A model generated the notes under the pieces. It searched no databases, was not told the origin of the DNA, and worked only from the letters and a program-made list of their open reading frames with translations. The position numbers and the translations under genes were made by a program. A DNA stretch of 51,203 nucleotides from Enterobacter mori LMG 25706 (GTDB lineage: Bacteria > Pseudomonadota > Gammaproteobacteria > Enterobacterales > Enterobacteriaceae), in assembly GCF_000211415.1 (NCBI RefSeq), contig NZ_GL890781.1, forward strand, positions 69,088 through 120,290, in the 5' to 3' direction. Of this stretch, positions 14,210-25,420 are shown in pieces. How positions within the stretch are numbered: position 1 is the first letter of the stretch; each line of letters begins with the position of its first letter.

Positions 14210-15643
14210 TTACATCAAGCGTTGATAAAGGTCGCGGTAGGACTGCGCCGCAACGTGCCAGCTAAAGTCCATGGACATCGCCTGACGTTGTACGTAACGC
14301 CACAGCGATGGACGGGACCACAAGACGAACGCACGCCGGATCGCGCGAAGCAGCGACCAGGCATTACTGTCCTCAAAAACAAAGCCGCTGGCGATACCGT
14401 CCGCCAGGTTTTCCAGAGAGCTGTCGGACACCGTATCCGCCAGCCCGCCCGTGCGGCGTACCAGCGGCAGCGTGCCGTATTTCAGGCCGTAGAGCTGCGT
14501 CAGGCCGCAGGGTTCAAAGCGGCTCGGCACCAGAATGACGTCTGCCCCACCCATAATGCGGTGCGAAAATGCTTCGTGATAACCAATCTGCACGCCCACC
14601 TGCCCCGGATGTTCTGCGGCGGCGGCAAGAAAACCTTCCTGTAGCACCGGATCGCCCGCGCCGAGCAGCGCCAGCTGGCCGCCCTGTTCCAGTAGTCCCG
14701 GCAGCGCTTCGAGCACCAAATCCAGCCCTTTCTGGTTGGTCAGGCGGCTGACCACGGCGAACAGCGGCACTTTGTCGTTCACCTTCAGCCCCATCGCAAT
14801 TTGCAGCTGGCGTTTGTTTTCGGCTTTGTCTTCCACCGAATCGCGGCCATAGCGCGCAGCCAAAAGGAGATCGGTATCCGGACTCCAGATCTTTTCATCC
14901 ACGCCGTTCAGAATGCCCGACAGACGGCCTTCACGGTGGCGCTGTTGTAACAGCCCTTCCAGACCGTAGCCAAACTCGGGCTGGGTGATTTCACGCGCGT
15001 AGGTTGGACTCACCGCCGTGATGTGATCGGCGTAGTACAGCCCCGCCTTCAGGAACGAGATCTGCCCGTTAAACTCCAGACCGTGCATGTTATAGAACGA
15101 CCATGGCAGATCGATGTCATTCATATGATGGGCATAGTACATGCCCTGATACGCCAGGTTGTGCACCGTAAAGACCGATTTGGCCGGATGACCTTTCGCC
15201 GCCAGATACGCAGGCGCCAGGCCAGCATGCCAGTCATGCGCGTGTACAACATCCGGTCGCCAGAACGGATCCAGCCCGACGGCCATCTCCGCCCCCACCC
15301 AGCCGAGCAGCGCAAAGCGCAGCACGTTGTCGGTATAGGCGAACAGGTTCGTATCGTGATACGGACTGCCTGGTCGGTCGTACAGGTGAGGCGCGTCGAT
15401 CAGGTAAATCCCTACGCCATTGTAATGTCCAAATAGCAGGGTGATGCGTCCGGCGAAGGTTTCACGGCGGGTAACGACCTTTGCATCAGGAATACCACGC
15501 CGGATATCCGGGAAAGCGGGCAACAGGACTCGGGTATCCACCCCACCGGCGATTTGCGCCGCCGGTAATGCGCCAAGAACGTCCGCCAGCCCGCCCGTCT
15601 TCAGCAACGGGAACATCTCAGAACATACGTGTAAAACCTGCAT
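14210..15643 (-). CDS. glgA: Glycogen synthase GlgA (ADP-glucose)
   Basis: GT5 glycosyltransferase that adds glucose from ADP-glucose to the growing glycogen chain. Two ATGs stand side by side; the second (15643, [22 protein letters not shown]) gives 477 residues as in E. coli and is five bases after AGGAG. The KTGGL motif (residues 15-19) binds ADP-glucose, and the C-terminal [17 protein letters not shown] segment carries the conserved glutamate and cysteine. The start overlaps the glgC stop, so GlgC and GlgA are translationally coupled, fitting substrate supply by GlgC. Confidence 0.96.
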   Translation of the reverse strand: MQVLHVCSEMFPLLKTGGLADVLGALPAAQIAGGVDTRVLLPAFPDIRRGIPDAKVVTRRETFAGRITLLFGHYNGVGIYLIDAPHLYDRPGSPYHDTNLFAYTDNVLRFALLGWVGAEMAVGLDPFWRPDVVHAHDWHAGLAPAYLAAKGHPAKSVFTVHNLAYQGMYYAHHMNDIDLPWSFYNMHGLEFNGQISFLKAGLYYADHITAVSPTYAREITQPEFGYGLEGLLQQRHREGRLSGILNGVDEKIWSPDTDLLLAARYGRDSVEDKAENKRQLQIAMGLKVNDKVPLFAVVSRLTNQKGLDLVLEALPGLLEQGGQLALLGAGDPVLQEGFLAAAAEHPGQVGVQIGYHEAFSHRIMGGADVILVPSRFEPCGLTQLYGLKYGTLPLVRRTGGLADTVSDSSLENLADGIASGFVFEDSNAWSLLRAIRRAFVLWSRPSLWRYVQRQAMSMDFSWHVAAQSYRDLYQRLM

Positions 15644-16938
15644 CATCGCTCCTGTTTGATTTGCAGCTTCCGCAACATTTCCCGTGTGACTAACACGATC
15701 CCCTCTTCAGAACGGTAGAAGCGACGCGCATCTTCTTCCGCGTTTTCACCAATCACCATCCCTTCAGGGATGACGCAGGCACGGTCGATCACGCAACGGC
15801 GAAGACGACACGAGCGCCCTACCCAGACATCCGGCAGCAGGACTGCCGAGTCGATATTACAGAATGAATTCACACGCACGCGGGGGAACAGCACGGACTG
15901 CACCACCACGGAGCCGGAGATAATGCACCCGCCGGAAACCAGCGAGTTCAGCGTCATGCCGTGGCTGCCGGAGCGGTCCTGCACGAACTTCGCGGGCGGC
16001 AGCGATTCCATGTGGGTGCGAATCGGCCAGTTCTGGTCGTACATATCCAGTTCAGGCGTAACGGACGCCAGGTCGAGGTTCGCTTTCCAGTAGGCTTCCA
16101 GCGTACCGACGTCGCGCCAGTAAGGTTCCGCATTCGGGTCTGACTGCACGCAGGACAGCGGGAAAGGATGTGCATACGCCATGCCAGCTTTGGTGATTTT
16201 CGGGATGATGTCTTTACCGAAGTCGTGGCTGGAGTTTTCGTCTTTGTCGTCTTCTTCCAGCAGCTCATAAAGGTATTCTGCATCAAAGATATAGATCCCC
16301 ATGCTGGCGAGCGATTTGGTGTCATCTCCCGGCATGGTCGGCGGGTTCGCCGGTTTTTCAACAAAGTCGATAATCTTGTCGTCGGCATCCACGTGCATCA
16401 CACCAAACGCCGTCGCCTCAGCAACGGGCACCGGCAGACACGCCACGGTGCAGCGCGCCCCTTTTTCGACGTGGTCGATGAGCATGTGCGAGTAGTCTTG
16501 CTTGTAGATGTGGTCACCCGCGAGGATGACGATATATTCCGCGCTGTAGCGGCGAATAATGTCGAGGTTCTGGGTCACCGCATCCGCCGTGCCGCGATAC
16601 CAGTTTTCCCCGTGAACGCGCTGCTGCGCCGGGAGCAGATCGACAAACTCGTTCATCTCTTCGCTAAAGAACGACCAGCCGCGCTGGATATGCTGCACCA
16701 GCGTGTGCGACTGATACTGAGTAATGACGCCAATGCGGCGAATGCCAGAGTTGAGGCAGTTGGAGAGCGCAAAGTCGATAATACGGAACTTACCACCAAA
16801 GTGAACGGCCGGTTTGGCGCCCTTGATGGTCAAATCTTTCAGACGGGTTCCACGCCCGCCCGCGAGTATCAGGGCAACAGTTTTTAATGGTAGCTGGCGC
16901 GCCAACATTAACGGATCGTTCTTCTCTAATCTAACCAT
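15643..16938 (-). CDS. glgC: Glucose-1-phosphate adenylyltransferase GlgC
   Basis: Makes ADP-glucose from glucose 1-phosphate and ATP, the controlled step of bacterial glycogen synthesis. The ATG at 16938, eight bases after AAGGAG, gives 431 residues, equal to E. coli. The nucleotide motif [11 protein letters not shown], the substrate motif FVEKPANPP and the C-terminal left-handed beta-helix ([34 protein letters not shown]) are intact. Odd: residues 38-40 read IKG where E. coli has NKR. Lys39 is kept, but Arg40, which lines the activator/inhibitor pocket, is glycine (codon GGC). The fold should be normal, but allosteric control may differ. The gene starts 17 bases before the glgX stop. Confidence 0.96.
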   Translation of the reverse strand: MVRLEKNDPLMLARQLPLKTVALILAGGRGTRLKDLTIKGAKPAVHFGGKFRIIDFALSNCLNSGIRRIGVITQYQSHTLVQHIQRGWSFFSEEMNEFVDLLPAQQRVHGENWYRGTADAVTQNLDIIRRYSAEYIVILAGDHIYKQDYSHMLIDHVEKGARCTVACLPVPVAEATAFGVMHVDADDKIIDFVEKPANPPTMPGDDTKSLASMGIYIFDAEYLYELLEEDDKDENSSHDFGKDIIPKITKAGMAYAHPFPLSCVQSDPNAEPYWRDVGTLEAYWKANLDLASVTPELDMYDQNWPIRTHMESLPPAKFVQDRSGSHGMTLNSLVSGGCIISGSVVVQSVLFPRVRVNSFCNIDSAVLLPDVWVGRSCRLRRCVIDRACVIPEGMVIGENAEEDARRFYRSEEGIVLVTREMLRKLQIKQER

Positions 16939-16955
16939 GACTAACTCCTTTTTTA

Positions 16956-18929
16956 TCATCTTTGGAATACGCACACTCCGTGCGCAGGCCCGTGCCAGAC
17001 AGCCATAACAACCGGATTATCCGCTCCGGCAAAGGGGGGAACGGCTCGCCACTCCCCGTCAGGTAAAACAATCTCTGCGACGTCATCCGTCGCGTTCAGC
17101 GTGACCAGCCACGTATCCGAGAGCAGGATTTGCACACAGGTTATGCCGTGTTGCCACTCTTGCGCGCTCAGCGGTTGCGCGTCTTTATTCAGCCAGCGAA
17201 CGTTGCCGTCGCCCTCTTCCCACCAGCTATCGGCGGTAAGCGCCGGGATTTGCTGGCGAAGGTGGATCAGCGCCGCGGTGAAATGGGTCAACCCGCTGTT
17301 TGCTTCTCCCCAGTCGAGCCAGGTTAAGGTGTTATCCTGGCAATAGGCGTTGTTGTTGCCGTGCTGGCTGTGGCCATGCTCGTCGCCCGCCAGCAGCATC
17401 GGCGTGCCCTGCGACAGCAAAAGCGTCGTGAGCAGCGCGTGAACGCCGGCGCGTCGCCGCTCGATCACGTCCAGACTTCCGCCTAACCCTTCTATACCAT
17501 GGTTAAAGCTATGGTTATTGTTAGTCCCATCGCGATTCTCCTCACCGTTTGCCTCATTGTGTTTCTGATTGAAACAAACGCAGTCGCGAAGCGTGAAACC
17601 GTCGTGCGCCGTTACCAGGTTGATGGTGGCCGACGGACGTTTCCCGTCGCGCTTAAAGAGATCGCTGGAACCAGCAAAGCGTCCTGCGAATTCCCCCAAC
17701 GACAGATCGCGCGCCAGCCAGAAGCGGCGGACGGCATCGCGGTAGTGATCGTTCCACTCGGCAAACAGCGGCGGGAAATTTCCCACCTGATAGCCGCCCT
17801 CACCGATGTCCCACGGCTCGGCAATCAGCTTCACCTGCGATAACACCGGGCAATTTCTGATTGCCTCAAACAGCGGTGCCTGCTGGCTGAACGCCGGCGT
17901 GCGCCCCATGACGGGGGCCAGGTCGAAACGAAAACCGTCAACATGGAAGGTTTCCACCCAATATTTCAGGCACTCATACGCATAATGCGTCACCGCCGGA
18001 TGGCTGAGATTGAGCGTGTTACCGCAGCCGGTCCAGTTGGCGTAATCACCATCTTCCCTGATCCAATAATAGCTACGGTTATCAATTCCGCGCTGCGAGA
18101 GCGTCGGGCCCTCGAGATCGCTTTCGGCACTGTGGTTGAGCACCACGTCCAGAATGACCTCAATGCCCGCCGCGTGGAGTGCCTTCACCGCATCGCGGAA
18201 CTCGTCCCGGGCTTTTTCAGGATGGGCGGCATAGCGGGGTTCAAGGGCGAACATTGCCAGCGGGTTGTAACCCCAGTAGTTGCTCAGACCAAGGCGCTGT
18301 AACCGCGGCTCGCTGGCGAAATGCGCCACGGGCAGTAGCTCCAGCGCGGTGATCCCTAAGTGCTTCAGGTAGGCAACTAGCGTCGGATGCCCGAGCGCTT
18401 TATAGGTCCCGCGCATCTCTTTGGGAATCGACGGGTGCAGATACGTCAGCCCTTTCACATGCGCTTCGTAAATGACGGTATTGCCCCACGGCGTGCGCGG
18501 CGGGGCATCGTCTTCCCAGTCGTAGAGGTCGTTCACCACCACGCTTTTTGGCGCGAGCGGCGCACTGTCGCGGTGGTCGGGTTCACCGTAGCCGACGTGG
18601 AATATCGGGTCGTCTTTAAACTCGCCGTCCACACGGTGCGCACACGGGTCAATCAACAGCTTCGCCGGGTTAAACCAGTGTCCCTGTGAAGGCTCCCATG
18701 CGCCGTGAACGCGAAAACCGTAGTGCATTCCCGGACGCCCGCCGGACAGGTAACCGTGCCAGATATCCCCCGTGCGGGACGGTAAATCGTAACGGTGCTC
18801 GTTACCTTCCCCGTCAAACACACAGAGTTCTACCCGCTCCGCGTGCGCAGAAAAGAGCGTGAAGTTCACCCCCTTCCCGTCAAAGCGCGCCCCGAGCGGT
18901 TCGGGATTACCTGCCGTTAGCTGCGTCAT
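16956..18929 (-). CDS. glgX: Glycogen debranching enzyme GlgX
   Basis: GH13 isoamylase-type enzyme that hydrolyses alpha-1,6 branches of limit dextrins left by GlgP. It has 657 residues, equal to E. coli. An N-terminal CBM48 domain ([20 protein letters not shown]) is followed by a TIM barrel with the GH13 motifs [18 protein letters not shown] (nucleophile Asp), LIAEPWD (acid Glu) and VTAHDG (third Asp). The start overlaps the glgB stop by four bases (ATGA), showing coupling in glgBXCAP. Confidence 0.97.
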   Translation of the reverse strand: MTQLTAGNPEPLGARFDGKGVNFTLFSAHAERVELCVFDGEGNEHRYDLPSRTGDIWHGYLSGGRPGMHYGFRVHGAWEPSQGHWFNPAKLLIDPCAHRVDGEFKDDPIFHVGYGEPDHRDSAPLAPKSVVVNDLYDWEDDAPPRTPWGNTVIYEAHVKGLTYLHPSIPKEMRGTYKALGHPTLVAYLKHLGITALELLPVAHFASEPRLQRLGLSNYWGYNPLAMFALEPRYAAHPEKARDEFRDAVKALHAAGIEVILDVVLNHSAESDLEGPTLSQRGIDNRSYYWIREDGDYANWTGCGNTLNLSHPAVTHYAYECLKYWVETFHVDGFRFDLAPVMGRTPAFSQQAPLFEAIRNCPVLSQVKLIAEPWDIGEGGYQVGNFPPLFAEWNDHYRDAVRRFWLARDLSLGEFAGRFAGSSDLFKRDGKRPSATINLVTAHDGFTLRDCVCFNQKHNEANGEENRDGTNNNHSFNHGIEGLGGSLDVIERRRAGVHALLTTLLLSQGTPMLLAGDEHGHSQHGNNNAYCQDNTLTWLDWGEANSGLTHFTAALIHLRQQIPALTADSWWEEGDGNVRWLNKDAQPLSAQEWQHGITCVQILLSDTWLVTLNATDDVAEIVLPDGEWRAVPPFAGADNPVVMAVWHGPAHGVCVFQR

Positions 18930-21112
18930 TCCCCCTCCCGCACCAGCCAGATGGTGCTTAGCGGCGGCAGCGTCAGGCTCAGGGAATGAGGACGCCCGTG
19001 GCTTTCGAGAGCATCGCTCTGCACCAGACCGCCGTTACCCGCGTTGCTGCCGTGATAATGCATGGAATCGGTGTTCAGTATTTCGCGCCATTTCCCCGCC
19101 TGGTTAATGCCGAAGCGGTAATGTTCGCGCGGCACCGGCGTGAAGTTGCTGGCAACGATAATTTCATTGCCCGCTTTATCGCGGCGTACAAAGACAAATA
19201 CCGACCGTTCACGATCGTCCACCACCAGCCACTCGAAGCCGTACGGGTCAAAATCCAGCTCGTGCAGCGCTTTGTGGTGGCGATAGGTCAGGTTCAGGTC
19301 ACGCACCAGACGCTGTACGCCGTGGTGCCAGTTATCACCGCCTTCCAGCAGGTGCCAGTCGAGGCTGGAATCGTGGTTCCACTCTTGGCCCTGCGCGAAT
19401 TCATTGCCCATAAACAGCAGTTTCTTGCCCGGGAAAGCGAACATCCAGCCGTAGTAAGCGCGCAGGTTGGCAAACTTCTGCCACGCGTCGCCCGGCATGC
19501 GGTCAAGAATGGATTTTTTGCCGTGCACCACTTCATCATGCGACAGCGGCAGCATGAAGTTTTCGGTGTAGTTGTAGAGCAGCCCGAAGGTGAGCTTGTC
19601 GTGGTGATACTGACGGTGAACCGGGTCGAGCTTCATGTAGTCGAGCGTGTCGTGCATCCAGCCCAGGTTCCACTTGTACCAGAAGCCCAGGCCCCCCATT
19701 GACGGAGGGCGAGAGACGCCGGGGAAGTCGGTGGACTCTTCCGCCATCGTCACCGCGCCTTCCACCTGCTCGCCGAGAATGCGGTTGGTGTTGCGCAGGA
19801 ACTCAATGGCTTCCAGATTTTCACGGCCGCCATACTCGTTCGGGATCCACTCCCCCTCTTTACGGCTGTAGTCGCGGTAGATCATCGACGCCACCGCATC
19901 GACGCGCAGAGCATCAATACCGAAACGCTCGATCCAGTACAGCGCGTTGCCTACCAGGAAGTTCGTCACTTCACGGCGACCGTAGTTATAGATCAGCGTG
20001 TTCCAGTCCTGGTGATAGCCTTCGCGCGGGTCGCTGTGCTCATACAGCTTCGTGCCGTCAAATTCCGACAAACTGAAATCATCAGACGGGAAGTGGCCGG
20101 GCACCCAGTCGAGGATCACGTTCAGCCCGGCGGCATGCGCGGCATTGATGAAATAGCGGAAATCATCGCGCGTGCCGAAGCGGCGCGTTGGCGCATACAA
20201 CCCGGTAGGCTGGTAGCCCCAGCTTCCGTCGAACGGGTGTTCATTAACCGGCAGCAGCTCAAGGTGAGTAAAGCCCATCCATTTGGCGTACGGCACCAGC
20301 TGATCGGCCAATTCACGATAGCTGAGCCAGAAGTTATTATCGGTGTGGCGACGCCAGGAGCCGAGATGCACCTCATAGACGGAGATTGGCGCGTCGAAGC
20401 GGTTGGCCTGCTTGCGTTCTTCCGTCTGGACGACCTTCTCCGGCAGCCCACAAATCAGCGACGCGGTATCCGGGCGCATCTGCGCTTCAAAGGCATACGG
20501 GTCAGCTTTAATGCGCAGCTTGCCGTTGGCATCGATCATCTCGAACTTATAGAGCTGACCGTTTTGCGCGCCGGGGATAAACAGCTCCCAGATGCCGGTT
20601 TCACGGCGCAGGCGCATCGGATGACGGCGGCCATCCCAATAGTTGAACTGCCCGACAACGGAAACCCGCCGGGCATTCGGTGCCCACACGGAAAAGCGCG
20701 TGCCGGTGATCCCGTCCATGGTATCGGCATGCGCGCCCAGCGTTTCATACGGCCGCAGGTGAGTCCCTTCGGACAGCAGCCAGGCGTCCATCTCTTTCAG
20801 GAGCGGGCCGAAGCTGTAAGGGTCGTCAATCAGGTTCTGCTGGCCGTGCCAGATGACGGCAAGCTGATAGCGAAAAGGGTTTTTACGACGGGGCATCACG
20901 CCCGAGAAGAAGCCACGAGAATCGAGGCATTCCAGATTGCCGACCTTGCGGCCGGTTTTGGGTTCAATCACCCAAACTTCTGTGGCATCCGGCAACAGCG
21001 CCCGAACTTCCAGTCCAGCCTCCGTTCGGTGCATCCCAAGCACAGAAAAGGGGTCAGCAAAATGACCCGCAATAAGCGCATTAATCACGTCTCTATCCAC
21101 ACGATCGGACAT
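18926..21112 (-). CDS. glgB: 1,4-alpha-glucan branching enzyme GlgB
   Basis: GH13 enzyme that cuts alpha-1,4 chains and rejoins them as alpha-1,6 branches. The ATG at 21112 ([22 protein letters not shown]) gives 728 residues, exactly E. coli length; the frame is open 30 codons further upstream without family support. There are two N-terminal CBM48-like domains, then the catalytic barrel with [21 protein letters not shown] (nucleophile Asp405), MAEEST (Glu458) and LSHDEV (Asp526). It is the first gene of the glgBXCAP operon, 249 bases from asd. Confidence 0.97.
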   Translation of the reverse strand: MSDRVDRDVINALIAGHFADPFSVLGMHRTEAGLEVRALLPDATEVWVIEPKTGRKVGNLECLDSRGFFSGVMPRRKNPFRYQLAVIWHGQQNLIDDPYSFGPLLKEMDAWLLSEGTHLRPYETLGAHADTMDGITGTRFSVWAPNARRVSVVGQFNYWDGRRHPMRLRRETGIWELFIPGAQNGQLYKFEMIDANGKLRIKADPYAFEAQMRPDTASLICGLPEKVVQTEERKQANRFDAPISVYEVHLGSWRRHTDNNFWLSYRELADQLVPYAKWMGFTHLELLPVNEHPFDGSWGYQPTGLYAPTRRFGTRDDFRYFINAAHAAGLNVILDWVPGHFPSDDFSLSEFDGTKLYEHSDPREGYHQDWNTLIYNYGRREVTNFLVGNALYWIERFGIDALRVDAVASMIYRDYSRKEGEWIPNEYGGRENLEAIEFLRNTNRILGEQVEGAVTMAEESTDFPGVSRPPSMGGLGFWYKWNLGWMHDTLDYMKLDPVHRQYHHDKLTFGLLYNYTENFMLPLSHDEVVHGKKSILDRMPGDAWQKFANLRAYYGWMFAFPGKKLLFMGNEFAQGQEWNHDSSLDWHLLEGGDNWHHGVQRLVRDLNLTYRHHKALHELDFDPYGFEWLVVDDRERSVFVFVRRDKAGNEIIVASNFTPVPREHYRFGINQAGKWREILNTDSMHYHGSNAGNGGLVQSDALESHGRPHSLSLTLPPLSTIWLVREGE

Positions 21113-21319
21113 GGTATTCATCCTGTTTTTTATGTCGTCCTTTTTACGCGCTCCGGGACGACTTTTAATGTGACCTGAACGGGACAGCACAAATATGTGC
21201 ATCCTTTCTGCTCCGTTCGAACCTCAGGTAAGAAATGACTCTTCCTTAAAGCATAGCCAACGCTCTAAATGACTCCTGATAAAAAATAAGACATCCGCGT
21301 GTTACTCCATGTAGTACGC

Positions 21320-21346
21320 AAAAAAAAGGGGTGAAAATCACCCCCG
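21320..21346 (-). terminator. Rho-independent terminator of asd
   Basis: Read on the minus strand, a GGGGGTGA-TTT-TCACCCC hairpin is followed by a run of seven to eight T. It starts 16 bases after the asd stop codon and lies upstream of glgB, separating the two transcripts. Confidence 0.85.
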
Positions 21347-21361
21347 GTATTTAACAAATTA

Positions 21362-22465
21362 TTACGCCAGCTGGCGCAGCATGCGGCGCAGCGGTTCGGC
21401 TGCCCCCCACAGGAGCTGGTCGCCGACCGTGAACGCGGAGAGGTACTCCGGCCCCATGTTCAGCTTGCGCAGACGGCCAACCGGCGTGGTCAGCGTGCCG
21501 GTGACGGCTGCCGGGGTCAGTTCGCGCATGGTGATATCGCGATCGTTTGGCACCACTTTCGCCCACGGGTTGTGTGCGGCCAGCAGCTCTTCCACGGTCG
21601 GAATAGACACATCTTTTTTCAGTTTAAGGGTGAAAGCCTGGCTGTGGCAGCGCAGCGCGCCGATACGCACGCAGAGGCCGTCAACCGGAATGGTGTTCGC
21701 GGTCGCGAGGATTTTGTTGGTCTCAGCCTGGCCCTTCCACTCTTCACGGGTCTGGCCGTTATCCAGCTGTTTGTCGATCCACGGGATCAGGCCACCGGCC
21801 AGCGGTACGCCGAAGTTGTCCACTGGCAGCTCGCCGCTGCGGGTCAGCTGAGTAACCTTACGCTCGATATCAAGAATCGCGGACGCCGGGTTTGCCAACT
21901 CGGTCGCGACGCTCTGGTGCAGCTGGCCCATCTGGGTCAGCAGCTCGCGCATGTGACGCGCGCCACCGCCGGACGCGGCCTGGTAGGTCGCCACTGAGAC
22001 CCACTCCACCAAATCCTGCGCGAACAGGCCGCCGAGGGACATCAGCATCAGGCTGACGGTACAGTTGCCGCCAACAAAGGTTTTCACGCCGTTGTTCAGG
22101 CCGTCGGTGATCACGCCCTGGTTAACCGGGTCGAGAATGATGATGGCATCGTCCTTCATGCGCAGCGAAGAGGCCGCGTCAATCCAGTAACCCTGCCAGC
22201 CGCTTTCACGCAGCTTTGGATAGATTTCGTTGGTATAATCGCCGCCCTGGCACGTCACAATAATGTCGAGTGCCTTCAGCGCTTCCAGATCGTAAGCATC
22301 CTGCAACGTGCCTGTGGTACCACCAAAGGACGGAGCAGCCTGGCCGAGCTGGGAAGTGGAGAAGAAGACCGGGCGGATAGCGTCGAAATCGCGCTCTTCA
22401 ACCATGCGTTGCATGAGTACAGAGCCGACCATACCGCGCCAGCCGATAAAACCAACGTTTTTCAT
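21362..22465 (-). CDS. asd: Aspartate-semialdehyde dehydrogenase Asd
   Basis: Reduces aspartyl 4-phosphate with NADPH to aspartate semialdehyde, the branch point to lysine, diaminopimelate, threonine and methionine; usually essential for the cell wall. It has 367 residues as in E. coli. The NADP motif [10 protein letters not shown] is at the start, the catalytic cysteine at about 135 in GGNCTVSLM and the histidine at about 274 in RCHSQAF. It is monocistronic, with its own terminator, and divergent from yhgN. Confidence 0.97.
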   Translation of the reverse strand: MKNVGFIGWRGMVGSVLMQRMVEERDFDAIRPVFFSTSQLGQAAPSFGGTTGTLQDAYDLEALKALDIIVTCQGGDYTNEIYPKLRESGWQGYWIDAASSLRMKDDAIIILDPVNQGVITDGLNNGVKTFVGGNCTVSLMLMSLGGLFAQDLVEWVSVATYQAASGGGARHMRELLTQMGQLHQSVATELANPASAILDIERKVTQLTRSGELPVDNFGVPLAGGLIPWIDKQLDNGQTREEWKGQAETNKILATANTIPVDGLCVRIGALRCHSQAFTLKLKKDVSIPTVEELLAAHNPWAKVVPNDRDITMRELTPAAVTGTLTTPVGRLRKLNMGPEYLSAFTVGDQLLWGAAEPLRRMLRQLA

Positions 22466-22642
22466 AGCATTTTTTTCCTGCTGAGGGTGTGTGCTGATTG
22501 TGCAAGCCAGTATTGAACTGGGATATGCTTCACATTACAAAATGCTGCCAAAGTCGCAAGCGAAATTAATCGATGATTGCCCGGCAATCAGAAATACAGC
22601 TAATTATCATAATAACCATAGAGAGTTTCAGGGATAATTTAC

Positions 22643-23236
22643 ATGAGTGAAATCATTTCCGCGGCGGTTTTATTGATCCTGATAATGGATCCACTGGGAA
22701 ACCTGCCGATCTTCATGTCGGTGTTAAAGCACACCGAGCCGAAGCGCCGTCGGGCGATCATGATCCGCGAGCTGCTCATCGCCCTGCTGGTGATGTTTAT
22801 CTTCCTGTTTGCCGGGGAAAAAATTCTCGCGTTCCTGAACCTGCGCGCCGAAACGGTCTCCATTTCCGGCGGGATTATTCTGTTCCTGATTGCCATCAAA
22901 ATGATTTTCCCGAGCGCGGAAGGCAGCAGCAGCGGCTTGCCAGCGGGTGAAGAGCCGTTCATCGTGCCGCTGGCGATCCCGCTGGTTGCCGGGCCAACGA
23001 TTCTGGCGACGCTGATGCTGTTGTCGCACCAGTACCCGAATCAGATGAGCCACCTGGTGATTGCCCTGCTGATTGCCTGGGGCGGGACGTTTATCATCCT
23101 GCTGCAGTCGTCGCTGTTCCTGCGCCTGCTGGGCGAAAAAGGGGTGAACGCCCTGGAGCGCCTGATGGGGCTGATTCTGGTGATGATGGCGACGCAAATG
23201 TTCCTGGACGGGATACGGGCATGGATGAAGGGGTAG
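22643..23236 (+). CDS. yhgN: MarC-family inner membrane protein YhgN
   Basis: A 197-residue polytopic membrane protein of the MarC/UPF0056 family with about six hydrophobic segments. The opening MDPLGNLPIFMSVLK and the PLAIPLVAGPTILATLMLL segment are the conserved MarC half-repeats. The function is not established; older links to antibiotic resistance concern a paralogue and are disputed. The gene is divergent from asd and followed by a clear terminator. Alignment to E. coli YhgN is full length. Confidence 0.93.
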   Translation: MSEIISAAVLLILIMDPLGNLPIFMSVLKHTEPKRRRAIMIRELLIALLVMFIFLFAGEKILAFLNLRAETVSISGGIILFLIAIKMIFPSAEGSSSGLPAGEEPFIVPLAIPLVAGPTILATLMLLSHQYPNQMSHLVIALLIAWGGTFIILLQSSLFLRLLGEKGVNALERLMGLILVMMATQMFLDGIRAWMKG

Positions 23237-23245
23237 GTAAAAGCA

Positions 23246-23272
23246 AAACGGCAATCTTCGATTGCCGTTTTT
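23246..23272 (+). terminator. Rho-independent terminator of yhgN
   Basis: AAACGGCAAT-CTTCG-ATTGCCGTTT is a perfect hairpin with a short loop, followed by T residues, ten bases after the yhgN stop. With flanking A and T runs it could work in both directions. Confidence 0.9.
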
Positions 23273-23280
23273 AGTGTTTG

Positions 23281-23417
23281 CCCCCTCTCCCCGTGGGAGA
23301 GGGTTGGGGTGAGGGCAACAGGCCGCAGAGGCCGTATGTTTGTCGGGTGGCGGCTTTGCCTTACCCGACCTACAAGTCACTCCGGTTTTCTCCCTCTCCC
23401 ACAGGGAGAGGGAGAAA
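23281..23417. repeat. Composite repeat block: two hairpin repeats around a single REP
   Basis: A reversed CCCTCACCC-type hairpin (23281-23315), a single REP unit GTCGGGTGGCGGC...TTACCCGACCTAC (23342-23373) and a partial CCCTCTCCC-ACA-GGGAGAGGG hairpin (23391-23414) fill the gap between the convergent ends of yhgN and gntU. This is the only place in the window where both repeat families are interleaved. Confidence 0.85.
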
Positions 23418-23422
23418 ACCCG

Positions 23423-24763
23423 TTAGCTCAACAACGTAAACGCAATCATCCCGACAATCGCACCCGTCGTGCCGAGGATGGTTTCCATCAGCGTCCAGGT
23501 TTTCAGGGTTTGCGCTTCGGTCGCGCCGGTAAATTTACCGAACAGCCAGAAGCCTGCGTCGTTCACGTGTGATACCACAATCGAACCGCCCGCGATACAG
23601 ATAGACAGCGCCGCCATCTGCGCACCGGAGTAGTTCAGCTGTTCAATCACCGGCATCACCAGGCCCACCGCAGTTAAGCACGCCACGGTTGCGGAACCCT
23701 GGATGATACGCACCGCCGCCGCCAGCACGAAGCAGGTGACCGCAATCGGCAGGCCCATTCCGGTCAGCGCTTCGCCCAGAGCCGGGCCCACGCCGGAATC
23801 CACCAGCACCTGCTTGAACACGCCACCGGCACCGATCACCAGCAGGATGATACCCGCAGGCTGCAGCGCGGCACCGCAAATCTCCATCACGCGGTCTTTC
23901 GGCATCCCCTGACGCATTGCCAGGCCGTAAATCGCCACCAGACAGGCCACCAGAATGGCCGTGAACGGGTGGCCGATGAACTCAAACCACTCGTAAGCGC
24001 TGGAACCGACCGGCACAAAGCGCGCGGCGATGGTTTTCAGGCCCACCAGTACCAGCGGGAGCAGGATCAGCGACAGGCTGAAGCCGAAGGACGGCATTTT
24101 GCCCTCGCCCAGGTGCGGCTCGGTGATGTCATCCGGAATGTGCAGCTCAACGTAGCGGCTGATGAAGTTACCCCACAGCGGACCGGCGATAATCATCCCC
24201 GGGATCGCGGCGCAGAGGCCAATGAGGATCATCCAGCCAAAGTCAGCGTGCATCTGGGAGGCCAGCAGCATCGGCGCAGGCCCCGGCAGCAGGAACGCCG
24301 CGGCCGCCGCCACGCCCGCAAACAGCGGAATGACCAGCTTCACGAGGTTAGTGCCGGTATGGCGTGCCATCGAGAACGCGACGCTAATCAGCAGCACTAC
24401 CGCCACTTCGAAGAATAGCGGCAGCGCGCAAATCAGGCCAGCCAGACCAATCGCGTAGTGCGCGCGGCTGTGGCCGAAGGATTTCAGCATCTTGACGGCA
24501 ATCTGATCGACCGCGCCCGTCTCGTGCAAAATCTTGCCAAACATCGCGCCGAGCGCGACCACAATCGCCAGGAAACCCAGCGTGCCACCCATCCCTTTTT
24601 CCATCGTCGCGGCGATCTTGTCGAGCGGCATACCGGAAAAGAGACCTGCACCAATAGAAACCACCATCAAAGCAACGAAGGCATGCATACGCGCCTTCAT
24701 CACGAGAAACAGCAGCAGTAATACGGAACCCACTGCTGTCAAAACAAGCGTTAATGTACTCAA
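23423..24763 (-). CDS. gntU: Low-affinity gluconate transporter GntU
   Basis: Gluconate:proton symporter of the GntP family in the inner membrane. It has 446 residues, as in E. coli, with about 12 to 14 hydrophobic segments. Family signatures include GLAGLICALPLFFEVAVVLL and the C-terminal SICIAGGSIVVSHVNDAGFW. It follows gntK by three bases, so transport and phosphorylation are co-expressed. Repression by GntR is expected through the operators before gntK. Confidence 0.96.
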   Translation of the reverse strand: MSTLTLVLTAVGSVLLLLFLVMKARMHAFVALMVVSIGAGLFSGMPLDKIAATMEKGMGGTLGFLAIVVALGAMFGKILHETGAVDQIAVKMLKSFGHSRAHYAIGLAGLICALPLFFEVAVVLLISVAFSMARHTGTNLVKLVIPLFAGVAAAAAFLLPGPAPMLLASQMHADFGWMILIGLCAAIPGMIIAGPLWGNFISRYVELHIPDDITEPHLGEGKMPSFGFSLSLILLPLVLVGLKTIAARFVPVGSSAYEWFEFIGHPFTAILVACLVAIYGLAMRQGMPKDRVMEICGAALQPAGIILLVIGAGGVFKQVLVDSGVGPALGEALTGMGLPIAVTCFVLAAAVRIIQGSATVACLTAVGLVMPVIEQLNYSGAQMAALSICIAGGSIVVSHVNDAGFWLFGKFTGATEAQTLKTWTLMETILGTTGAIVGMIAFTLLS

Positions 24764-24766
24764 AAC

Positions 24767-25294
24767 TTACTGCCTTTTATTAATGACCTCGATGGTGCTG
24801 GCGACAACACCTTCCAGTGACTGATCGATATCAACCACTAAGACGTCCTGCTCATCCGCACCCGGCTCCTGCAGCGCTTCGAACTGCGTAACCAGCATCT
24901 GGGTTTTGAAGAAGTGGCCTTTACGCGCCTTCAGACGGCTTTCAATCACCTCGAAATCGCCCTTCAGATAGATGAAGGAGAGGTTCGGGTTACCGTCGCG
25001 CAGCAGGTCGCGGTAGGTTTTTTTCAGCGCGGAGCAGACGATCAGGGAGACTTTGTTAGTACGCTGCATCGCAAAGGCGGCATCGTTCAGCGCCTGCAGC
25101 CACGGTTTGCGGTCGTCGTCGTTCAGCGGCTCGCCGGAGGCCATTTTCATGATGTTGCTGCGCGGATGGAGGAAGTCGCCATCAAGAAACGCAGCCTGAA
25201 GTTGATGCGCCACTTCGCTCGCCACGGCAGATTTACCGCTACCGGACACGCCCATCAGGACGTAAACGTGGTGATCGTGATTAGTCGTGCTCAA
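24767..25294 (-). CDS. gntK: Gluconokinase GntK
   Basis: Phosphorylates gluconate with ATP to 6-phosphogluconate, which enters the Entner-Doudoroff or pentose phosphate route. The P-loop MGVSGSGKS is at residues 14-22; DGDFLHP and the LID segment KARKGHFF follow. I place the start at the TTG at 25294 (MSTTNHDHHVYVL, 175 residues as in E. coli), six bases after GAGGGA. Another in-frame TTG at 25312 would give 181 residues but has no ribosome site. No ATG is available near the family start, so an uncommon TTG start is needed. Confidence 0.94.
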   Translation of the reverse strand: MSTTNHDHHVYVLMGVSGSGKSAVASEVAHQLQAAFLDGDFLHPRSNIMKMASGEPLNDDDRKPWLQALNDAAFAMQRTNKVSLIVCSALKKTYRDLLRDGNPNLSFIYLKGDFEVIESRLKARKGHFFKTQMLVTQFEALQEPGADEQDVLVVDIDQSLEGVVASTIEVINKRQ

Positions 25295-25313
25295 AGGGTG
25301 TCCCTCAGTCAAT

Positions 25314-25341
25314 TGTTACGGGTAACAGTTATCGGTAACAT
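25314..25341 (-). promoter_or_regulatory. Tandem GntR operators before gntKU
   Basis: TGTTACGGGTAACA at 25314-25327 and GTTATCGGTAACAT at 25328-25341 are adjacent palindromes matching the GntR operator pattern ATGTTACC-GGTAACAT. They lie 20 to 47 bases upstream of the gntK start, where a bound repressor would block transcription. Confidence 0.8.
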
Positions 25342-25420
25342 TGTCCTGCCGGGGCAAAAGAGAAGCAATATCCAAACGTGCGCGAAGTGAATAAGTGTGA
25401 GCTACTTCAAATTTGTCGGA

